Source of the DNA: an uncultured Lachnospiraceae bacterium
GTDB taxonomy: Bacteria; Bacillota; Clostridia; Lachnospirales; Lachnospiraceae
Direction of reading: 5' to 3'
Length of the DNA: 8,154 bases
NCBI GenBank assembly: GCA_947178465.1
Contig: CAMWYL010000134.1
Span: 1 to 8,154 of the forward strand
Part shown: in pieces, positions 6,911-8,154 of the stretch
Layout of the letters: every line of letters starts with the position of its first letter
Numbering within the stretch: position 1 is the first letter of the stretch
The notes under the pieces: generated by a model
Seen by the model: only the letters and a program-made list of their open reading frames with translations
The model's database searches: none
Told to the model about the DNA's origin: nothing
Translations under genes and position numbers: made by a program

Positions 6911-7192
6911 TTATTTCACCTTTGATTTCTTTTCGTCCTTACCATGTCCTCTATAAGTTCTGGTTGCAACGAATTCACCAAGCTTATGTCCAACCATATC
7001 CTCTGTTACATATACGGGAACATGCTTCCTGCCGTCATGCACTGCAAATGTATGGCCTACAAATGCAGGGAAAATCGTGGAACGACGGGACCATGTTTTA
7101 ATTACTGTTTTATTGCCTGACGCGTTCATTGCATCAACCTTCTTTAACAGGCTTGCATCTGCGAAAGGGCCCTTTTTTAATGATCTAGCCAT
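6911..7192 (-). CDS. rpsS: 30S ribosomal protein S19
   Basis: S19 lies in the head of the small subunit, pairs with S13, and contacts 16S rRNA and the inter-subunit bridge to L5. The 93-residue product starts [20 protein letters not shown]. It contains [20 protein letters not shown] (residues 31-50) and [20 protein letters not shown] (51-70), then [13 protein letters not shown], the family signature, with a basic tail. Length is the family norm of 92-93. The ATG at 7192 has GGAGG (7202-7206) 9 bases upstream. It is preceded by the longest non-coding gap of the window, 74 bases after the rplB stop. The stop is TAA. Confidence 0.98.
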   Translation of the reverse strand: MARSLKKGPFADASLLKKVDAMNASGNKTVIKTWSRRSTIFPAFVGHTFAVHDGRKHVPVYVTEDMVGHKLGEFVATRTYRGHGKDEKKSKVK

Positions 7193-7241
7193 TAGGTAAT
7201 TCCTCCTTGTTTTGGAAAATACACCTCTGCTTTACAGGTAA

Positions 7242-7278
7242 GCTATTATTTCATAGCCAAGCTATGCTATTTCATAGC
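7242..7278 (-). repeat. Imperfect tandem duplication and hairpins spanning the rplB stop codon
   Basis: On the minus strand the 11-base word GCTATGAAATA occurs twice, at 7268-7278 and 7247-7257, exactly 21 bases apart. Each copy is followed by ATAGCTT after zero or two bases, so the two units look like a tandem duplication with a 2-base indel. The first copy holds the end of rplB (Ala-Met-Lys-TAG). The second lies in the same frame and reads Ala-Met-Lys-TAA. The words are also inverted repeats: GCTATG, AAATAG, CATAGC forms a 6-base-pair stem with the rplB stop in its loop, and GCTAT, GAAATA, ATAGC forms a second 5-base-pair stem. There is no U-tract, so this is not a typical terminator. Confidence 0.65.
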
Positions 7279-8106
7279 TTTCCCATCTCTTCTTCTTACG
7301 ATAAGCTTGTTGGAAGCCTTGTTCTTTCTGGTCTTCAAGCCAAGCGCAGGCTTACCCCAAGGTGTAGATGGTCCGGGACGTCCGATACCGGTCTTACCCT
7401 CACCACCACCATGCGGATGGTCATTCGGGTTCATAACGGAACCACGGACAGTCGGTCTGATACCCATATGACGTTTCCGTCCTGCTTTACCGATTTTGAT
7501 AAGGTTGTGATCCCCATTTCCCACAACACCGATGGATGCTCTGCATACGATGGGAACCATTCTCATTTCGCCGGAAGGAAGTCGAAGTGTCGCGTACTTA
7601 CCCTCTTTTGCCATTAACTGCGCGCTGTTTCCTGCAGAGCGTACAAGCTGTCCGCCCTTGCCCGGGTACAGTTCGATATTGTGTACATTGGTACCGACCG
7701 GAATTTCAGAGAGCGGCAGGCAGTTTCCTACTCTGATCTCTGCATTCGCGCCGTTCATAACCTTCATTCCGTCCGTCAGGCCTTCCGGAGCAAGGATATA
7801 AGCCTTCTCGCCGTCCTCATAGCAAATCAATGCGATGTTTGCGGAACGGTTCGGGTCATACTCAATACCGATAACCTTTGCACTGATGTCATCTTTTCTT
7901 CTCTTAAAATCAATGATTCTGTATTTCTGTCTGTTGCCGCCGCCCTGATGACGAACGGTAATCTTACCCTGATTATTCCGTCCGGAATGCTTCTTCTTGG
8001 ATACGCAGAGAGACTTTTCGGGAGTCTTCTTTGTAATCTCAGAGAAATCAGATCCGGTCATGTTTCTTCTGGAAGGTGTATATGGGTTATATGTCTTAAT
8101 TCCCAT
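7267..8106 (-). CDS. rplB: 50S ribosomal protein L2
   Basis: L2 is a large conserved 23S rRNA-binding protein needed for subunit association and peptidyl transferase activity. The 279-residue product starts [20 protein letters not shown]. It has an OB-like N-terminal domain with [17 protein letters not shown] (residues 55-71) and an SH3-like domain with [20 protein letters not shown] (148-167). The C-terminal signature [20 protein letters not shown] (225-244) includes His230, the counterpart of E. coli His229. It continues [11 protein letters not shown] and ends [10 protein letters not shown]. Length is the family norm. The ATG at 8106 has AAGGAG (8115-8120) 8 bases upstream. The stop is TAG, and an in-frame TAA follows seven codons later within a small duplication. 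It lies between the end of the S10 cluster's upstream genes and rpsS, the standard order. Confidence 0.98.
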   Translation of the reverse strand: MGIKTYNPYTPSRRNMTGSDFSEITKKTPEKSLCVSKKKHSGRNNQGKITVRHQGGGNRQKYRIIDFKRRKDDISAKVIGIEYDPNRSANIALICYEDGEKAYILAPEGLTDGMKVMNGANAEIRVGNCLPLSEIPVGTNVHNIELYPGKGGQLVRSAGNSAQLMAKEGKYATLRLPSGEMRMVPIVCRASIGVVGNGDHNLIKIGKAGRKRHMGIRPTVRGSVMNPNDHPHGGGEGKTGIGRPGPSTPWGKPALGLKTRKNKASNKLIVRRRDGKAMK

Positions 8107-8154
8107 GATTATTTCTCCTTTTCTTTTTATTTATTATCACACTTGTCTGTGTAT
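8107..8154 (-). other. Upstream edge: rplB leader and possible 3' end of preceding gene
   Basis: These 48 bases hold the rplB Shine-Dalgarno (AAGGAG at 8115-8120). In a standard S10 cluster the preceding gene is rplW (L23). Two minus-strand frames stop here, one with TGA at 8137-8139 and one with TAA at 8127-8129, so its last five to eight codons may be included. Too little is visible to say which frame is coding or to confirm L23. Confidence 0.35.

Noticed and set aside
7193..7266. Possible promoter or terminator in the 74-base rplB-rpsS gap.
   Set aside because: The best minus-strand pair (TTGGCT, 17 bases, CTGTAA) matches the consensus at only about half the positions in each box. The hairpins lack GC-rich stems and a T-tract.
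7207..7617. Plus-strand open frame of 136 codons opposite rplB and the rplB-rpsS gap.
   Set aside because: Its sequence is Cys/His/Ser-rich in the way of an antisense translation, and it has no family resemblance or ribosome site. Its length is explained by the codon pattern of rplB.

Overview
This window is a stretch of a bacterial S10-spc ribosomal protein gene cluster. All genes lie on the minus strand, so transcription runs from high to low coordinates. In transcription order they are rplB (L2), rpsS (S19), rplV (L22), rpsC (S3), rplP (L16), rpmC (L29), rpsQ (S17), rplN (L14), rplX (L24), rplE (L5), rpsN type Z (S14), rpsH (S8), rplF (L6), rplR (L18), rpsE (S5), rpmD (L30), rplO (L15) and the first 269 codons of secY, which runs off the left edge. 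The right edge holds 48 bases upstream of rplB that probably include the very end of the preceding gene (expected rplW).

The protein sequences suggest a Gram-positive Clostridia, most likely a member of the Lachnospiraceae. The signs are a short zinc-ribbon S14, a lysine/arginine-rich N-terminal extension on L22, L16 starting MLMPKR, S17 starting MERNLRK after a GTG start, and strong GGAGG ribosome binding sites before nearly every gene. This is recall of family sequences, not a database search.

The layout is very compact. Gaps are 10 to 74 bases, two junctions share one base (TAATG at rpsC/rplP and rplO/secY), and rplP and rpmC overlap by 11 bases. At four junctions the stop codon is fused to the next gene's Shine-Dalgarno (rplV/rpsC, rpmC/rpsQ, rplN/rplX, rpmD/rplO). 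No convincing promoter, terminator, tRNA, mobile element or CRISPR was seen, so the whole window reads as one polycistronic transcript with translational coupling. Several starts need moving from the longest open frame: rplV, rpsC, rpsQ, rplN, rplX and rpmD all start later. rplE and rpsQ use GTG.

The genes work together as ribosome assembly and translation components: tunnel proteins L22 and L29, 5S rRNA binders L5 and L18, decoding proteins S3 and S5, and the early assembly protein L24. They are followed by the SecYEG channel subunit. I found no new system. The most unusual local feature is a short in-frame tandem duplication and set of hairpins at the rplB stop codon, in the longest gap of the window. 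A smaller hairpin precedes rplN.
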